Below are positions 1 to 11,900 of a DNA stretch of 64,000 nucleotides, piece by piece. How positions within the stretch are numbered: position 1 is the stretch's first letter; each line of letters opens with the position of its first letter. Where the stretch lies: assembly GCF_040712315.1 (NCBI RefSeq), contig NC_134013.1, forward strand, positions 13,923,001 through 13,987,000, given 5' to 3'. This DNA comes from Castanea sativa (taxonomy: Eukaryota; Streptophyta; Magnoliopsida; Fagales; Fagaceae). A model generated the notes under the pieces. The model ran no database searches, was not told the DNA's origin, and was given only the letters and a program-made list of their open reading frames with translations. Made by a program: the position numbers and the translations under genes.

Positions 1-1594
1 ACTGAATTGTTCCGTTCCCATTGATTGAATAAAAAAAATACATGTTTGATAAATTGAAAATTATATGGCTTTGGGTCCTAGTTACAAACTACCAAATAAT
101 TACATGGCTTTTTGTCCTAATTACAGTCTACCAAAAATAAAAATAAAGATAAAGCCTAGGTCTACCTATCCAAAAACACTAAATTCGGAGGCTAGGTTAC
201 GGAATGGGAAGGTGTTAGGCATTCATTCCGCCCAAACAGAGTCTGGTCTTCTAGACTCTTGTGACCTATGTACCCCTTTTATGCATGATATGAATGACAT
301 GTTTTACATATAAACAAAACTAAATCACATAAATTTATTTATGAATGCATCCTCTTATTTGTTAAAAATTCATATTTGTGTTGTAATGTGTTTTAAAAAT
401 AGAATTGGGTTTAGAAAAATCAGATTTGTTTTTGTATATGTAAGAAAAATAGTTTTTGGAGAGAAAAATTCAGATTTGTGTTTATTAAATTAAACAAATT
501 CTTTTGTTTTTTTAAAAAGATCAAATCTGTTTTTAAAAACTAAAAATGGTTTATGGTGAAAGAAAAATCAGATATGTTTTTGTAATAATAAAAAATCAGA
601 TTTGTATATTGAAAAAAAAATTAGATCTGTTTTTGTATGTATAAAAAATAAGAAAAAGATTTTTTGAGAAGAGGACTTTATCCATGAAACAAATTCACGC
701 TACATGTACTAAACAAACAAAACCATTCATGATCTTCTCTTTTTTTTTTAATTTCAAAATCTACTATGTTAAAAATAAAATCAAATCTACATCTAAAGAA
801 AACATATATACGTTTTCTTAATAAGAAAAAATTAGATTTATATCTAAGGAAGATACAAATCAATTTTTTGTTAAAAAGTTCAGATCTGCATCTAATGACT
901 ATGGCAGTGGGTGTGGGTGTGGGTGTGGGTGTGGGTTGTGGTGGCAGTGGTAGTGGCAATAGGTTTTGGTTTTGTAGTTCTAGGTTTTGATTTTGCAATG
1001 GTTTGGGTTTTCTAATGGTGGGTGGTGGCTTGGGTTTTCTGATAATGGTAGTGGTTGGCGGTGGCTGTGAGTGGTGGGTTGAGTGTTTTCGTTTGGGAGA
1101 AAAGATATACACAAAAAGAGAGAGGAAGAAAGAAAGAGAGAGAAAATTAAAAAATAATAAAGAAATAATATTTTAATGAAGTGTTAAAAAATATAAGATG
1201 TTTGATGTTAGGTATAACATAAAGTGGAGTGTTAAATAAAAAAAAATGTAGTATTTTGAGATGTTAAATGCTATCATTTTTAGCATTCTCAATGAGAATG
1301 CTATTAAGTGGGGTTGAATGGAGAAAGACAAAGGAAAGCTTGTCATCATCTTCAGTTTTTCTGTGGTCTTCGACAGGGTCTTATGGAGAAAAGCTCTATA
1401 ATGAAATGTGGCAGCACAGAGGAGACTAAATTGGGTGGCCTATCAGGGTTTTCATTGCTAGTTTAAGCTTTGTAAAAATGAAAGATTTTCTAAATAGAAA
1501 TGGGAATTTATTGATTTGAGAAAAATCTAGAAGCTTACAGCAAATACAAGCTCTTCCCTTCATTATATACACGCAACAAAGCAAACAAAATAGC
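1..1594. other. AT-rich intergenic stretch, no gene seen
   Basis: Long A and T runs and no open frame with protein-like composition on either strand. Two local structures stand out. A short GGGTGT minisatellite lies at about 908-935. At 1281-1303 there is a perfect inverted repeat with 11-bp arms (TAGCATTCTCA and its complement) around one central base, probably the end of a decayed transposon. The open frames over the GT-rich stretch are low-complexity and are not taken as genes. Confidence 0.6.
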
Positions 1595-2168
1595 TAACTA
1601 ACTGACCATCAAAAACAAACTAGTTAATCAAAGTCTTACACGTGCAAGCTATTTACATCAACACAAAATAACTAACTAATGGCCTGTTTGGGAGTTTAGA
1701 GAGGGAGGAGAGTAGAGGGGAGTAGAGGAGAGGGGAGTAGTGGGGAGGAGAGTAGAGAAGAAGGATTACCCTCCACCTTGTTTGGATGTTTTTATAATTA
1801 ATAAGGGGGAAGGGAGTAATTAGCCATTTCCCTTGTTTTTAACATTGTAATTTTATAAATATAATAAGGGTAAATTAGGTAATTTACTTTATCAATAATT
1901 TATATGTGCTCTACTCTCCCTCCAAATCTCTCTAATTTGGGGGAATTAAAAATGAGGGGGTTGGAGGTAATTGAAACCCCTTCAAACCCCTCCAAACCCC
2001 TCCCCCTCCTTCCTTAAAAAATTCTCAAACAAGGTAATTGAATTACTCCCCTTGCCTCTACTCTACTCCCCCTCCTTTTTTAAACATCCAAACAGGCCAT
2101 AACTGACCATAAAAAACAAACTAGTTAATCAGAGTCCTGCACGTGTAAGCTATTTACATCAACACAAA
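1595..2168. repeat. Tandem duplication of about 75 bp, split by a MITE
   Basis: A unit starting TAACTAACTGACCAT and ending CATCAACACAAA occurs at 1595-1668 and again at 1669-1679 plus 2103-2168. The second unit is interrupted by the element at 1680-2099. The two units differ at a few positions, mostly transitions (for example CACGTGCAAG against CACGTGTAAG), so the duplication is older than the insertion and not recent. Confidence 0.75.
1680..2099. mobile_element. Harbinger/Tourist-like MITE, 420 bp
   Basis: The ends are perfect inverted repeats, TGGCCTGTTTGG and CCAAACAGGCCA, flanked by the 3-bp direct repeat TAA (1677-1679 and 2100-2102). A TWA target duplication with TIRs of this style is typical of non-autonomous PIF/Harbinger elements. 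The interior is G/A-rich at the left and C/T-rich at the right, so the whole element can fold back. It has no coding capacity. The superfamily is inferred from the target duplication and TIR only. Confidence 0.75.
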
Positions 2169-3236
2169 CAAATGCTTGACAGCTGTACATTTAGTCTAAC
2201 GACACCGTTTCTTCAATCGGCTCTTCTTCTTTTTAATCAAAACACTGTTGTTTTCATCTGCCTTTAATTCTTGACAGCCCTTGCTTTTGTTACCCAAGAT
2301 TTCAGCATCATCTTCACTAAATGCTTCAACACGCTTGGAAGAGATGAAAGCTGTGGAGAGGTTTTGGCGGGATTATCTTTCACAAATTTGTTTTGTTTAA
2401 TTGATTAGTTGGTCTCACTAACTCATTTGTTCATGAACATAGAAGAATAAAGCAATTTACAAGATAATATATATGGATTTCTTTTATACATTCTTAGCTA
2501 GATCTAACAACTTCTTTTAAAGAACACTGAAATTAATGCTCTCTCTTTCTTGTGGTATGTATTATTCTTGGATCATTAATGCAAGAACTTTTTTTTTTTT
2601 TTTGCTATGATTTTGGTGTGCAAGAATTCTCTCCCAAATTCAAATTGTTATTTTCATCCATATTTTTTTAATGTATGTTAAATTGTGTTTTTTTTTTTTT
2701 TATATATAAAGATTAAAGATAGAAGTACTATTAAAAGGGAAAAAAGAGTTTACAGAGAGAAAAAGTTTACAAAGAGAGGCCTTGTTGCGAAGCAACACAA
2801 CTCGCCTAGAAAAATCCCCATGCTAGCAATTCGAAAAAAGAAACTGCAAAAAACTGGGTGAGTCTTTCTTGCTAGCATTTTTTCTAGGTATGGTGAGGTA
2901 TGAGTTGTCTGATTTATGTTGGAACTAAGATCCAAGCTTTTCCTCTGATGGATCTTCTTGCTAGCATTTTTTCTAGGTATGGTGAGGTATGAGTTGTCTG
3001 ATTTATGTTGGAACTAAGATCCAAGCTTTTCCTCTAATGGATCTACTGCGCCTCTCTCTCTCTCTCTATCTCCTTTTTCTATCTTGTAAAGAGTAATTTA
3101 GTTAATTTTTAAAGGTCACATACTTCTCACAAGCTTTTATTCCATTAGTGTTTTAACGTGAAACTAACTGAGATGTTAATTTGACAGGTGTGTATAGTTT
3201 AGGGGGTAAATTGGCCAATAAAAAAGTTCAAGAAGT
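2169..3236. other. Intergenic stretch with one local duplication, no gene seen
   Basis: AT-rich sequence with poly-T runs near 2590 and 2690. An 89-bp direct tandem duplication covers 2868-2956 and 2957-3045. A short CT microsatellite follows at about 3053-3068. No plausible coding region or RNA gene was seen. Confidence 0.5.
2868..3045. repeat. Two-copy 89-bp direct tandem repeat
   Basis: Both copies start CTTGCTAGCATTTTTTCTAGG and run to CTCTGATGGAT or CTCTAATGGAT. The offset between corresponding bases is 89 and the visible differences are very few, so the duplication is recent. Confidence 0.85.
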
Positions 3237-3241
3237 ATTTT

Positions 3242-4710
3242 TGTTAGGGTTTGTGCTCTAAAATCCAATTTATTGGCATGTTATAAATAATTAAATTGTT
3301 TAATTATATGAGATTGTAAATGAACTAATTGGACATTATCACAGTCCTTGAGATGCATTGTATGTGATTTATGTAATTTAGTTACAGAAGATATAAATCA
3401 TAAGTTCCTTGTAAACTCAAAATATAGTTCGTAGTCGGTGATGAAATTAGGCGCTTCATTCGCGAAAACTATAACACATCAACTAAGATGGTCTGTCTTG
3501 ATCATGGAAGTGGAGACTTCTAGCTGATGTGTTAATATGTCTTAAGTGTGTAAGACATATTGAATTGGACCACTGTGAGATTAATTATTCAATTATCAAC
3601 TACCATCTGAATAATTAATCTCATGACTTTTAATTTCATAGACTCTCATTCCTGAGAGGATAGTGAACTCGATCATGAAATGTAGGTTATTTTGATATAT
3701 CAAAAGTGAGATCTAATTTAACGGTCAAAATCTCAGTATGTTGGGTAACCACACATAGTGTTGAAGGAACATATATTCTCAAGATGGAATCCATAATCTC
3801 TTTCTATAGAGATACAAAATATCCCCTTGAAATAAGTTTAATAGGAACTGGTTATTCAAGGCTGACCACTTTAGACTTTAGTAAAGAATTACTAAAGTTT
3901 ATATTTATTGAAATTGAATTTCATAAATATGAATAACTAAAAGATTAAACTAGGTGCTCAAGAAATAAAATAGTTGTTTACAAAGTGACATTTTATTATG
4001 ACTTTGTTTGCTATGGATATTTTATGGAATGGTTGAATGATATTATATTAGAGTCTTGGGATATAATTTATTAATAAAGCCTAAAGTGCAATTATATTTC
4101 CATAGTGGTACTTGTTATATAATTAATGATAATTTTGGGTTTGTTAAGAGTTGACAGATATCCCATCCCAAGCCACACACTTAAGCCCAATTGGGCTAAC
4201 CCAAAAGGCTAACCCAATTAGATAATCAATTTTCATTTAATAAGAGTTATTAAATAAAGTAACTGTCAAGACAATTAAAAACGTACGTATGATTAAAAGA
4301 AGAGAAAATAGTTTTTTTCTATAGAATCTTGGAAATACACTTTTCCAAAGGAAAATCTGTACACAAGAATTGATTAAGAGATCACTCATCTTGGGCACCA
4401 TGTGGAATTGGAATGAAGATTGAAGGTATTTTCAAGTTTTGTTTTTGAATTTCACTGTACCAAGGTACGCATTCTCTTCTTTGTTCTAGAATTCAAGGTT
4501 ACATGTTATCTCTCATGGGCACCATGTGGAATTGGAATGAAGATTGAAGGTATTCTCAAGTTTTGTTTTTGAATTTCACTGTACCAAGGTACGCTTTCTC
4601 TTATTTATTCTAGAATTCAAGGTTACATGTTATCTCTCATGAATGGAGTAGATCTTTATGTTACTTCCGCTGTAGGTTTTGTATGAGATGCAAAACCAAT
4701 TTTTCCAACA
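3242..4710. mobile_element. Solo LTR, 1469 bp, with perfect 5-bp target duplication
   Basis: The segment begins TGTTAGGGTTTG and ends TTTTCCAACA. It is flanked on both sides by ATTTT (3237-3241 and 4711-4715). TG...CA ends plus a 5-bp duplication mark an LTR of an LTR retrotransposon. No internal region or second LTR follows, so this is a solo LTR left by recombination between the two LTRs of a full element. Length and composition suggest a Copia-type LTR, but family assignment needs a search. It contains its own two-copy 124-bp repeat (4393-4640). Confidence 0.85.
4393..4640. repeat. Two-copy 124-bp repeat inside the solo LTR
   Basis: Units start GGGCACCATGTGGAATTGG at 4393 and 4517, are almost identical, and each carry a TGTACCAAGGTACG motif and end TTATCTCTCAT. 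The position near the 3' end of the LTR may be part of the family's normal structure or a duplication private to this copy. Confidence 0.8.
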
Positions 4711-4984
4711 ATTTTGACCACTAGTTCAAAGTTCATGGGATGTATGGACATTTTCCCTAAAGAAAGAGCGTAAATGATAGTTAGTGTGTATGAATAAAAA
4801 TAAACAATTAAAAAATCAAGATTTTTTTTTGATATTTAATGAACTAGAGTTTAAAATAAATGATATGATGTGCGTACATTTGATACATGGTTATGTAAGT
4901 TTTTTTTTTTAAAGTTATTTTCTTAAAATAAATAGAAAATGTTGCATGAACTGCTTCTTAGGTTTTTACTTGCGTTGGCGCTTA

Positions 4985-5948
4985 GAGCATTATCATCAGC
5001 TCTCTTATAAAAAATGTCATTTTAACACACCAAAATCCTATTTTATTGTATTAATGCACCATTTTACAATTCATCATTTATCACATCTTCTATTCTTCAA
5101 TTCTATATATTAAAATAATATATCAAACACATTAAATAATATATTAACTCAAAACCGCCATAAACTAACCACCAACGGCAACGGCAACAGCAAATCAACT
5201 GCCACAAACTACCATCACAATCACTGGATCTCCAACAAATTCCAAATCCAAAAACCTCAACAAAAGAGAGAGAGAGAGAGAAAAAAAAAAAACTCAAAAT
5301 CTTCAACAAACACCGCCGGCCCATTACAGCCACAAACATCGCCGACCCAAAACTCAACCAACCACCGCCACAACCACGACACCACCACTGGCCCAAAATC
5401 CCAACCCAACCGATCAATCAATGACCCAAAACCCACACATCGAAACCCATCCCAAATCTCACACCCACGACCCGATTAAAAGATCTGAAGGTCGACGGTG
5501 AGAGCTGTGGAGGTTGGCAGTGAGAGATCTTGAGCAAGGAGGAGAGGGAAGAGATAGAAAGTGATAGAGAGAAGGAATGAGAGATTTGGCGTGGGAGGTT
5601 GGCGGCGAAGGATGTAGAGGTCGGCGGCGAGGTGAAGCAACGAGATATCTCAAGCAAAGATGAGAGAGATCTTGAGCAGGGAGGACTGAGAGGGAAGAGA
5701 TAGAGTTTGATGGAGAGAGAAGAGAAAATAAGAAAATGATGAGAGAGGAGAGAGAAAAGAGAATAAAAAAATATTAAAACTTATAACACATCTGTCCGTA
5801 CTCTCTCATATTTGAGAGTGTACTGTAGCATATCTCAAAAATTTGACACATTTAGCACATCTCATGATGCTCTGTTTTTAGTGTTTTGATGTGTCAAATG
5901 CCAAATATTTGACATTTGGCACATTTAACATACCTGATGAGAGTGTTC
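4985..5948. mobile_element. TIR element (MITE-like), 964 bp, TTA target duplication
   Basis: Left end GAGCATTATCATCAG and right end CTGATGAGAGTGTTC are imperfect inverted repeats (11 of 15 positions pair). They are flanked by TTA at 4982-4984 and 5949-5951. The interior has GA-rich stretches and GC-richer sequence at 5150-5660. The two minus-strand open frames there (5103-5417, 5418-5657) are of low complexity and show no recognisable domain, so I treat the element as non-autonomous. Similar GAGCA...TC ends recur at 47,769-48,495 and 62,020-63,064. Confidence 0.65.
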
Positions 5949-6189
5949 TTAGGTTCCTGTTGTGAAATTTTCATAGTTGTGCTACTACCATTGTTCTCAC
6001 TGAAGTCAGGATTTCATAGCAATCTCTAGTCCATGCTTTTATTTACATCTTACATATATTTTTCCAAATAATATGGAATAGTTATCTTGTATAGTTTTTT
6101 TAAATAATTATCTTATATATTAAATATATGCATGATAAGATGATAACATGTTAATTCATAGTATCAACTTAATAGTTTGGAACACAGGT

Positions 6190-8101
6190 CATCAAGCCCC
6201 ACGAATCCTATCTGGGTATGCCGTCGTTAATTGGAAATCTAAACGAAATACATTTGCACAACTGAAGCAGAGAGTGGCAAACAAGCTTCCGGGGTGGAAG
6301 GAAAAATTACTGTCGAATGCCGGAAAGGAGGTGTTTATTAAGGCGGTGGTCCAGGCAGTGCCATCCTACACGATGAGCTGCTTTAAACTTCCTAATACTC
6401 TGTGCGAGGAGCTGACTGCAATGGTTAGGCAATTCTGGTGGGGGCAGGTAAAAGATGAAAAGAAAGTAGCTTGGCTGAGCTGGGAGAAAATGTGCTTGCC
6501 AAGAGGGGTGGAATGGGTTTCAGGGATTTGCAGCTATTTAACCTTGTTCTGCTGGCCAAGCAGGGGTGGCGCCTCCATACGAACTCCTCCTCATTGTTTT
6601 ACCGAGTCTACAAGGCAAAATACTTCCCAAGTTGCGATTTTGCGGAAGCTAATATGGGGTGTCAACCTTCATTTGCATGGAGGAGCATCATGGCAGCCCA
6701 GCCGCTAGTGCGTCGTGGAATGAGGGGGCAGGTGGGAGACGGTAACGGATCAAGGTTTGGAAGGAAAAATGGTTACCAAGCCCAAGTACTTACAAGGTCA
6801 TTACTCCGGAGAGTGATCCGGGGCAAGTCCAGTGGGTCAGTGAGCTTATAGACGATGAAAGCAAAGAATGGAAGTGCGACCTTGTCAGGCAGTGGTTTCT
6901 ACCACAGGACGCCGATACAATCCTCAGCATCCCCTTGAGTGTCACCGGGGCAAGAGATAGGGTGATATGGGCAAAAAACAAGAACGAGAGATTCATGGTA
7001 AAAAACGCGTATAGACTAACACAGGAGGACCAAGGAGATAAACAGTTGGCGAAAGGGTCAGACCAGTCAGCTATGAAACAGACGTGGAGAAGACTTTGGC
7101 AGATGAAGGTACCAAACAAAGTCAAGCACTTTGCATGGAAAGCATGTAGAAACATTCTTGAAATGAAGGAAAATTTATGGCGGAGGAATATCACAAAGGA
7201 TAACTCATGCGAGGTGTGTAAGAAGCAGGTGGAGTCTACAAGCCACTTATTTTGGTTCTGTGACCACGCGAAGGAGGTAAGGTCCTCATGCAAGCTCTCT
7301 TTCCCCTTTGAGCTTTACCCCTCATGGGGCTATATGGACGTCATATGGCAACTACAAAAGTGGGAGGAGTCACAGCCTGGACTTCTGGAGAGAACAGTCA
7401 TGATTAGCTGGGGGATTTGGAAAGATAGGAATGTTTTTCGACATGGTGGTAGGCTTCGAAGTGGACAGGCGGTGACGAGAAGCTTGCTATGTTTGCTTGT
7501 GGAATTCTAGTTGGCGAACGAAGGACCAACGATTACCACAATACGAAGCCAGGCTGTGAAGTGGGTCCCTTCACAAGCAGGACGATACAAAGTGAATGTC
7601 GACGGAGCAGTATTCTCTAAAAGAAAGCAGGTTGGGGTGGGTGTGGTGATTCGGGATGACGTAGGACAAGTGGTAGCAGTGCTAAGCAAGAAGCTAGACA
7701 TCCCGTTGGGGCCACTGGAAACAAAGGCGAAGGCAATGGAGATAGGGGTCAGCTTCGCAATGGAGGTAAGGGTTAGGGACGTGACCTTTGAGGGTGACTC
7801 GCAAGTAATTTGCAATGCTATCCACGGCCTGATGGAAGTGACTCCTTCGGTCCAGAATGTTGTCTCAGGAATCCTAAAGCGTGCTCAAGATTTTCGTACT
7901 TTTGATTTTTCCCACACCAAAAGACAGGGGAATACCCCTGCCCATGTCCTGGCTCATCACGCAGCTAACGTAGTGGACTATGTAGTTTGGCTTGAGGAGT
8001 GCCCTAGATGTATTGAACGTGCATGCATGCAAGATGTACTTTCCTCTTCTTTTCATGAATAAAATATTATGAGTCTTCCCATCAAAAAAGAAAAAGAAAA
8101 A
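6190..8101 (+). pseudogene. 5'-truncated L1-type LINE, ORF2 remnant
   Basis: This is the 3' part of a plant L1-type LINE. In order it encodes the end of the reverse transcriptase region (about 6240-6700, with WKEKLLSNAGKEV and QFWWG motifs), a zinc-binding RVT domain (about 7010-7300, Cys and His ligands in CEVCKK and HLFWFC), and a plant-type RNase H domain (7560-8060, with NVDGA and the Asp-containing EGDSQ). The frame changes near 6505 and 6760, and an in-frame TAG at 7508-7510 separates the zinc region from RNase H, so it is dead. An A-rich stretch at 8083-8101 follows the stop and fits a LINE tail. No clear target duplication was found. Confidence 0.8.
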
Positions 8102-8155
8102 GTAATTGCTCTTTATCAATAAGCCAAGACACTATTTTTTTTTTTTATAGGAAGC

Positions 8156-8906
8156 TGTGGGGAGTAAAAAGACCCTGATGGAGATGTGGGCCTTTGGGCC
8201 GTGCTAAGGAAGGCCAACCTGTTTTTGGGTTTAGAACTTGCTAGTACTACGGGTCGGCCCATACGCCGAGGATCCGAGGATCCAGCCGATGATGAATTTC
8301 CCTTCGGACGGACACCGGAGAACCCAGGACTTTATGGTAAAGGTCAGGGAATGACACGATTAAGACCAATGGTTAAAGGGGGTAAACCCTTGAATGTCCT
8401 AGAAGCACCGATATTAGAGAAATACCAAAGATAAAGGCTGCCACCTCCACATTAAAGACCCTGCACCTACCACCCTGGCCGCATTAATGGGGAAGTGACA
8501 CCTGAACAGTGGAAAGGAAACTTCTAGTTACTATTCAAAGGCACTAAGAAAAAAAATATCTAGGCTAAGGGGGAGTTGGGGCAACACGTGTACAAAGTAT
8601 CAAAAAGAGGAGTATTTAAGAAGCAACTTAGAACAGAAATCGGGACTCCCTTCTTTGTAATCTAAAAAGAAAAAGAAAGAAAGAGAAAGAGATAATATAA
8701 GAACAGCTCTCGGCTCACGTCAGAGCAGGTTGATTTATAGTATTCCTTGTTGTTTTCAGGTGTTTGTAATCTTTGGCTTGTCGTTTAATCCTCAAACACT
8801 TCTAACCTGGGTTTCAAGCCCACACTCTACAAATTCATATTGTTTAAGGCTCATTGGGCCTGAGCCCGTAACTGTTCTTGGGGCCAGGTGCAATTGTGCG
8901 CTTACA
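8156..8906 (+). repeat. 5' LTR of the gypsy element (751 bp)
   Basis: Starts TGTGGGGAGTAAAAAG and ends GTGCGCTTACA, matching the 3' LTR at both ends. A TATA-like TATTTAAG lies at 8613-8620, a plausible promoter for the genomic transcript. It keeps a 42-bp stretch around AACCCTTGAATGTCC that the 3' LTR lacks. Confidence 0.92.
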
Positions 8907-8926
8907 ATTGGCGCCGTCTGTGGGAA
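8907..8926 (+). other. Primer binding site position
   Basis: Directly after the 5' LTR comes ATTGGCGCCGTCTGTGGG, where the tRNA primer of minus-strand synthesis should pair. I recognise this motif as common after LTRs of plant gypsy elements, but I do not name the tRNA because I could not check the pairing. Confidence 0.7.
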
Positions 8927-8953
8927 ATCTAGTCTAGAAGAGGCAGGGATACT

Positions 8954-11900
8954 ATGGCAGGCTTAAGTGCTCACCATGCAGAGTCACAGGGATCACAGCC
9001 GGAAGATCATTTCGAACGTCTTGAACATCGAAGGGATCGTGAGGGGAGTGTCCATACAGAATACCTAGGTGCTAGCCATATTCATGAGGGGGTAGCACCA
9101 CCCATGATGAGGGTTCTAAATCCATGCAGAAGGAAATCAACCGTTTAAAGAGAAAGCTACGCCGCGCCAAACGTAGGTTTTCATCGTCCTCACCCAACTC
9201 TTCCTCGGAGGAGGATAGGGGAGCTGGCTACAGCTCAAGGTCGCGCTCTCCCACCAGTGCAATATCCTCCGGTGAGGAGGACGACCAGCCAACTCGCAGA
9301 CGTAAGAAGCCTCATTCTAGGGGCTTAGGCAACGATACTATGAGTAGGGCGTTGCACCAGCTCTCCAAATCTCCATTTGCACGGAGAATTGAGAAATGAA
9401 GGCTTCCCAGAAGGTTTACCCAGCCCACTTTCACCATCTATAATGGCCAGACTGATCTGGTGGAGCATGTGAGCCACTTTAACCAGAGGATGGAGGTGCA
9501 CTCTCACAACGAGACTTTGATGTGTAAAGTTTTCCCCTCTAGCCTGGGACCTGTTGCTATGAGGTGGTTCAACGGCCTTAAGTCGGGGTCTATAAGTTCG
9601 TTTTGGGAGCTTACTAGAGCATTCGCTTCACGGTTCATTATGTGTAGCAGAGTACCTCGGCCATTGGACTCGTTGTTATCCATGACCATGAGGGATGGGG
9701 AGACGTTGAAAGCATACTCCGACCGTTACTAGGAGATGTTTAATGAAATAGATGGCGACTTTGATGAGGTGGCGCTTAATACCTTTAAGGTAGGCCTTCC
9801 TACTGATCACGACCTGAGAAAGTCTTTGACTAAAAAGCCTGTTCGCAGTGTACGTCGCCTCATGGACCGTATTGACGAGTATAAGAGAGTGGAGGAAGAC
9901 CAACAGCAAGGAAAGGGAAAGGAGAAGGTTATCCCGCAGGAGAGAAGGGATTTCAGGTCGGACAGATACCACAATAATAGGCCGAGGATAGATTACGTCG
10001 GACAGTCCGCCTCGGCAGCACCTCAGGCCGTGAACACTGTATTCCGGAAACCAGTACATCAGCTGCTGGAGAAAGTTCGTAAGGAACCCTTCTTTAAATG
10101 GCCTGATAAGATGGCAGGAGACCCTGCGAAGAGGAATCAGAACCTCTTTTGCCAGTACCACCGGGACGTGGGCCACACTACCGAGAACTGTCGGACCCTG
10201 TGGAACCATCTAGAGCAGCTCGTCAGTGAGGGAAAGTTAAAGCAGCACCTGTGTCAGCCCACTGGGCAGGTCAGTCAAGTTGGCTCAAATAACCAGAGGA
10301 ACAATACATCTCGGTCAGCATTGGGAACAATTAATGTTATCTTCGCTGCCCCTGGTAGGACCGGCTCAGGTCCCACTAGGGTGATGGCGGTTTCCCATCC
10401 TCAGGCCGAGGATGTGGGTCATAGGCCGAAGAGGTTGAAGGGCACTTTGCCCGTCTTAGGTTTCTCCGAGGAGGATAAGGTAGGGACTATCCAGCCCCAT
10501 GACGATGCTCTTGTGGTCACCCTCAGGATAGGGAACTATGATGTGAGAAGGGTGATGATAGATCAGGGCAGCGGTGCAGATATCATGTACCCTGATCTAT
10601 TTAAGGGGTTAAGGTTGAAGTCGGAAGACCTTACTCCTTATGATTCGCCGCTTATAAGCTTTGAAGGGAGAGCCGTTGTGCCGAAGGGACAGATCCGTTT
10701 GCCCGTTCAATCCGGCTCAGAAACGGTTGAGGTGGATTTCATTGTGGTTGACGCGTACTCTCCATATACAGCCATCCTCGCCAGGCCTTGGCTACACGCG
10801 CTTGGAGCCGTCTCCTCTACCTTACATGTTAAAGTTAAATTCCCCTCGGGGGAATGTGTTGAGGAAATCCTCGGCAGCCAATCGGTAGACAGACAGTGCA
10901 TATCGGCTGCAGTATTGCATCAGACAGAAGCCGAGACTTCGGCTTTAATCACCAAAGACTTATAGCAGTTAACGGCTCCTGATTCATCTGGAATGGTGAC
11001 AGGAGATGAGACACATTGCGAGGGGTTAGAGAAGTTTCCAGTAGCCGATGACTCAGAGAGATTCTTCCAAGTCGGTGTACTTTTGCCACACCAAGAGAAG
11101 ATGGAATTGTTAGAATTCTTGAAGGACAATGTTGATGTTTTTGCGTGGGATCCTTATGAAGCTCCAGGCGTGGATCCGGGCTTCATTTTTCATTAGTTAA
11201 ATGCCAACCCAGCTATTATTCCGAGAAGGCAGCCACCTCGGCGCTCTTCCAGAAAACATTCCGAGGCTATGAAGAAAGAGGTGCTTAAACTCAAGAGGGC
11301 TGGGGCTATCAAAGAAGTTTTCTACCCCGAGTGGTTGGCCCATACAATTGTCGTTAAAAAGAAAAATGGAACGTGGAGGGTATGTGTGGACTTTACTGAT
11401 CTGAACAAGGCCTGTCCTAAAGATTCGTTCCCAATGCCACGTATTGATCAACTGGTGGATGCCACTGTCGGACATCCTCGGATGAGTTTTTTAGACACCT
11501 TTCAGGGTTATCACCAAATTCCCTTGGCATTAGAGGATCAGGAGAAGACTGCCTTCATTACACCGACGGGGAATTATCATTATAAGGTCATGCCATTCGG
11601 CTTGAAGAATGCTGGGGCTACCTATCAAAGGATGATGACCAGAATGTTCGAACAGCAAATGGGGAAAACCATTGTAGTATATGTTGACGATATGGTGGTG
11701 AAAAGCAAAACAATACCCTTACACGTGAAAGATTTGGCCGACACTTTTCAGATACTGAGAAAGTACAAGTTGCGCCTCAACGCCTCAAAGTGTTCCTTCG
11801 GCGTGGGGTCTGGAAAGTTCTTGGGATACATGATTACTCATAGAGGCATCGAGGTAAACCCGGTGCAGATCAAGGCTATTCAGGACTTGCAGCCTCTTCG

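Noticed and set aside
678..1112. 144-aa minus-strand open frame with many Pro and Thr residues
   Set aside because: It is the complement of a GT-rich minisatellite and surrounding G-rich repeats; no domain and no splice or promoter support.
5103..5657. Minus-strand open frames of 104 and 79 aa
   Set aside because: They lie inside a TIR element, are Cys/Gly- or Ser-rich from low-complexity DNA, and do not resemble a transposase.
6790..7293. 167-aa minus-strand open frame
   Set aside because: Shadow of the LINE zinc-domain frame on the plus strand, which has recognisable motifs.
9676..10209. 177-aa minus-strand open frame under gag
   Set aside because: Shadow of the gag frame; unlike the antisense gene at 16084-18643 it has no phase-consistent splice structure or composition bias of its own.
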